Assembly: GCF_000176175.1 (NCBI RefSeq)
Contig: NZ_ACZP01000020.1
Span: 62,001-126,000 of the forward strand
DNA: 64,000 bases
Direction of reading: 5' to 3'
Source of the DNA: Vibrio furnissii CIP 102972
Lineage (GTDB): Bacteria > Pseudomonadota > Gammaproteobacteria > Enterobacterales > Vibrionaceae
How positions within the stretch are numbered: position 1 is the first letter of the stretch; every line of letters begins with the position of its first letter. Positions 61,724-64,000 of this stretch are shown here, piece after piece. The notes below the pieces were generated by a model. That model saw only the letters and a list, made by a program, of their open reading frames with translations. It was not told where the DNA came from and did no database searches. Both the position numbers and the translations under genes were made by a program.

Positions 61724-63640
61724 ATGAACTATCGAATAGACTTCGCGGTATTGTCAGAACATCCACAGTTCTGCCGTTTTGGCCTGACGCTGCATAACCT
61801 CAGCGATCAGGACTTAAAGGCCTGGAGCCTGCATTTCACCATCGATCGCTACATTCAGCCCGATAGCATCAGTCACAGCCAGATTCATCAAGTCGGCAGT
61901 TTCTGTTCGCTCACGCCGGAGCAGGACGTGATAAAGGCCAATAGCCATTTCTACTGCGAATTCAGCATCAAAACCGCGCCGTTTCACTATTACACCGACG
62001 GCATCAAAGCCGCGTTTGTCCAAATTAATGATGTAGAGCCGCGGGTTCGTCACGACGTGATCGTCACCCCCATCGCACTCGCCTCCCCCTATCGGGAACG
62101 CAGCGAAATCCCGGCCACGGATGCCGCGACGTTGAGCCTGTTACCCAAACCCAATCATATCGAACGCTTGGATGGTGAATTTGCCCTTACCGCCGGCAGC
62201 CAGATTTCATTGCAATCCTCTTGTGCAGAAACTGCCGCCACATGGCTCAAGCAAGAACTGACGCATCTCTATCAGTGGCAGCCACACGATATTGGCAGCG
62301 CCGACATTGTGCTACGCACCAACCCAACGCTGGATGAAGGCGCCTATCTGCTGTCGGTCGACCGCAAAGGTATTCGTTTGGAAGCCAGCAGTCACATCGG
62401 CTTTGTCCATGCCAGTGCGACATTGCTGCAATTGGTTCGCCCAGATGGCGACAACCTGCTGGTGCCACACATCGTTATCAAAGATGCACCGCGCTTTAAA
62501 TACCGCGGCATGATGCTGGATTGCGCGCGTCATTTTCATCCGCTGGAGCGCGTTAAACGCCTCATCAACCAACTGGCGCATTACAAATTCAACACCTTTC
62601 ATTGGCATCTGACCGATGATGAAGGTTGGCGCATTGAAATTAAGTCTCTACCTCAATTGACCGACATTGGCGCGTGGCGCGGTGTGGATGAAGTCCTGGA
62701 ACCGCAATACAGCCTGCTGACCGAAAAACACGGTGGTTTTTACACCCAAGAGGAGATCCGCGAGGTGATCGCCTACGCCGCAGAGCGCGGCATCACGGTG
62801 ATTCCAGAAATTGACATTCCCGGTCACAGCCGAGCGGCGATCAAAGCCATACCGGAATGGCTATTTGACGAAGATGACCAATCACAATACCGCAGCATTC
62901 AGTACTACAACGACAACGTGCTATCGCCAGCCCTGCCCGGCACCTACCGTTTTCTCGATTGCGTATTGGAGGAAGTGGCCGCGCTGTTTCCGAGCCATTT
63001 CATTCACATTGGCGCCGATGAAGTGCCAGATGGCGTGTGGGTCAACAGCCCGAAATGTCAGGCATTGATGGCAGAAGAGGGCTACACCGACGCCAAAGAG
63101 TTACAAGGGCACCTGCTGCGCTATGCGGAGAAGAAGCTCAAATCACTCGGCAAACGCATGGTCGGTTGGGAAGAAGCGCAGCATGGTGACAAAGTCAGCA
63201 AAGATACCGTGATTTATTCTTGGTTATCCGAACAAGCCGCACTGAACTGCGCCCGTCAAGGGTTTGATGTCATTTTACAACCGGGACAGTTTACGTACCT
63301 CGACATTGCGCAAGACTACGCGCCAGAAGAGCCGGGCGTCGACTGGGCTGGCGTGACGCCACTGGAGCGCGCCTATCGCTACGAGCCGCTGGTCGAGGTG
63401 CCAGAACACGACCCGCTACGCAAACGCATTTTGGGGATTCAGTGCGCGCTGTGGTGTGAACTGGTCAACAATCAAGACCGCATGGACTACATGATCTATC
63501 CGCGTTTGACCGCACTGGCGGAAGCGGCTTGGACACAAAAATCCCAGCGTGATTGGCTGGATTACCTGGCGCGCCTCAAAGGCCATTTACCCCAACTTGA
63601 TCAACAAGGCATCCGCTACCGGGCGCCTTGGAAAGCATAA
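61724..63640 (+). CDS. GH20 beta-N-acetylhexosaminidase
   Basis: 638 residues, without a signal peptide, hence cytoplasmic. A GH20b domain precedes a TIM barrel that starts at KYRGMMLDCARHFHPLERVK. The catalytic pair D432-E433 lies in HIGADEVPDGVW, and WWEEA-type sugar contacts read GWEEAQHG. It cleaves terminal GlcNAc from imported oligosaccharides. The ATG at 61724 has AAGGG 6 bases upstream; a TTG at 61718 is less likely. It corresponds to VC0613 by position. Confidence 0.92.
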   Translation: MNYRIDFAVLSEHPQFCRFGLTLHNLSDQDLKAWSLHFTIDRYIQPDSISHSQIHQVGSFCSLTPEQDVIKANSHFYCEFSIKTAPFHYYTDGIKAAFVQINDVEPRVRHDVIVTPIALASPYRERSEIPATDAATLSLLPKPNHIERLDGEFALTAGSQISLQSSCAETAATWLKQELTHLYQWQPHDIGSADIVLRTNPTLDEGAYLLSVDRKGIRLEASSHIGFVHASATLLQLVRPDGDNLLVPHIVIKDAPRFKYRGMMLDCARHFHPLERVKRLINQLAHYKFNTFHWHLTDDEGWRIEIKSLPQLTDIGAWRGVDEVLEPQYSLLTEKHGGFYTQEEIREVIAYAAERGITVIPEIDIPGHSRAAIKAIPEWLFDEDDQSQYRSIQYYNDNVLSPALPGTYRFLDCVLEEVAALFPSHFIHIGADEVPDGVWVNSPKCQALMAEEGYTDAKELQGHLLRYAEKKLKSLGKRMVGWEEAQHGDKVSKDTVIYSWLSEQAALNCARQGFDVILQPGQFTYLDIAQDYAPEEPGVDWAGVTPLERAYRYEPLVEVPEHDPLRKRILGIQCALWCELVNNQDRMDYMIYPRLTALAEAAWTQKSQRDWLDYLARLKGHLPQLDQQGIRYRAPWKA

Positions 63641-63670
63641 CGCAACACGTTTTCTCTAGCATCGACATTG

Positions 63671-63690
63671 AGTGGCGCCAATGCGCCACT
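63671..63690 (+). repeat. Hairpin between GH20 gene and chbP
   Basis: AGTGGCGC-CAAT-GCGCCACT, perfect 8-base arms, then GTTTAAAAAGGA, which forms the chbP ribosome-binding site. The T-run is only three bases, so it is more likely a stabiliser or partial terminator. Confidence 0.75.
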
Positions 63691-63709
63691 GTTTAAAAAG
63701 GAAATTACC

Positions 63710-64000
63710 ATGAAATACGGCTATTTCGATAACGACAATCGCGAATACGTCATTACTCGTCCCGATGTTCCTGCACCTTGGACCAACTACCTCGGCACGG
63801 AAAAATTCTGCACCGTCATCTCCCATAATGCGGGGGGCTACTCGTTCTATCACTCACCCGAGTACAACCGTGTGACCAAGTTCCGTCCGAACTTCACGCA
63901 AGATCGTCCCGGGCATTACATCTATTTGCGCGATGATGAAACCGGTGATTTCTGGTCGGTCTCTTGGCAGCCCGTTGCCAAAAACCTTGACGATGCCCAT
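63710..64000 (+). CDS. chbP: N,N'-diacetylchitobiose phosphorylase ChbP (5' part)
   Basis: First 97 residues of a GH94 phosphorylase; the full family is about 800 residues, so most is beyond the window. The start MKYGYFDNDNREYVITRPDV and the segment PWTNYLGTEKFCTVISHNAGGYSF are typical of chitobiose/cellobiose phosphorylases. It splits (GlcNAc)2 with phosphate to GlcNAc-1-phosphate and GlcNAc, saving one ATP. AAGGA lies upstream of the ATG. It corresponds to VC0612 by position. Confidence 0.92.
   Translation, partial: MKYGYFDNDNREYVITRPDVPAPWTNYLGTEKFCTVISHNAGGYSFYHSPEYNRVTKFRPNFTQDRPGHYIYLRDDETGDFWSVSWQPVAKNLDDAH

Overview
This is a chromosomal window from a Vibrio, most likely of the V. 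fluvialis/V. furnissii/V. cholerae group. The evidence is gene content and order: srmB-prfC, rimI-holD, the ubiT/ubiU/ubiV block, nlpI-pnp-rpsO-truB-rbfA-infB-nusA-rimP, ompU-dacB, tyrS-shyC and the chiS-chitobiose operon follow the order I remember for V. cholerae chromosome 1. OmpU, ChiS and the chitin-oligosaccharide-binding protein also read as Vibrio proteins. Coding density is high. I see no insertion sequence, prophage, integron or CRISPR array.

Layout. 1-9.6 kb: the 5' part of brnQ, then trmN6, srmB, prfC, a GGDEF-EAL protein, rimI-holD, yhbS-ubiT. 9.8-13.9 kb: rocS (second GGDEF-EAL protein), then ubiU-ubiV for O2-independent ubiquinone synthesis. 13.9-15.8 kb: a marR-MATE efflux pair with palindromic operators. 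15.8-26.7 kb, all on the minus strand: the translation/RNA cluster secG, tRNA-Leu, tRNA-fMet, rimP, nusA, infB, rbfA, truB, rpsO, pnp, nlpI. 26.8-32.8 kb: glmM, folP, ftsH, rlmE, yhbY, greA. 33-40 kb: ompU, dacB, a short MgtE-like transporter with a possible leader peptide, ybaN-like, tyrS, shyC. 40-48.9 kb: RND pump vexLM, erpA, hemL, a 40-residue membrane protein, an AI-2E family permease, rsmC.

49-64 kb is a chitin-utilisation locus. ChiS, an inner-membrane regulator, faces a long operon that starts with a periplasmic chitooligosaccharide-binding protein. A five-gene ABC importer is followed by a GH9 exo-glucosaminidase-like enzyme, a glucosamine kinase, a GH20 hexosaminidase and the start of a GH94 chitobiose phosphorylase, cut by the window end. 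Imported (GlcNAc)2 can be phosphorolysed or hydrolysed, while deacetylated sugars go through GH9 and the kinase.

Most genes are well-known families. The parts most worth a second look are regulatory. One is a 14-codon leader ORF with hairpins before the MgtE-like gene. Others are a three-copy TTTTGACG array before the chitin operon, strong hairpins at three operon junctions, and matching palindromes at marR and the MATE gene. Starts were moved from the longest ORF wherever a Shine-Dalgarno site or family N-terminus decided it. All family calls come from reading the sequence and from memory, with no database search.
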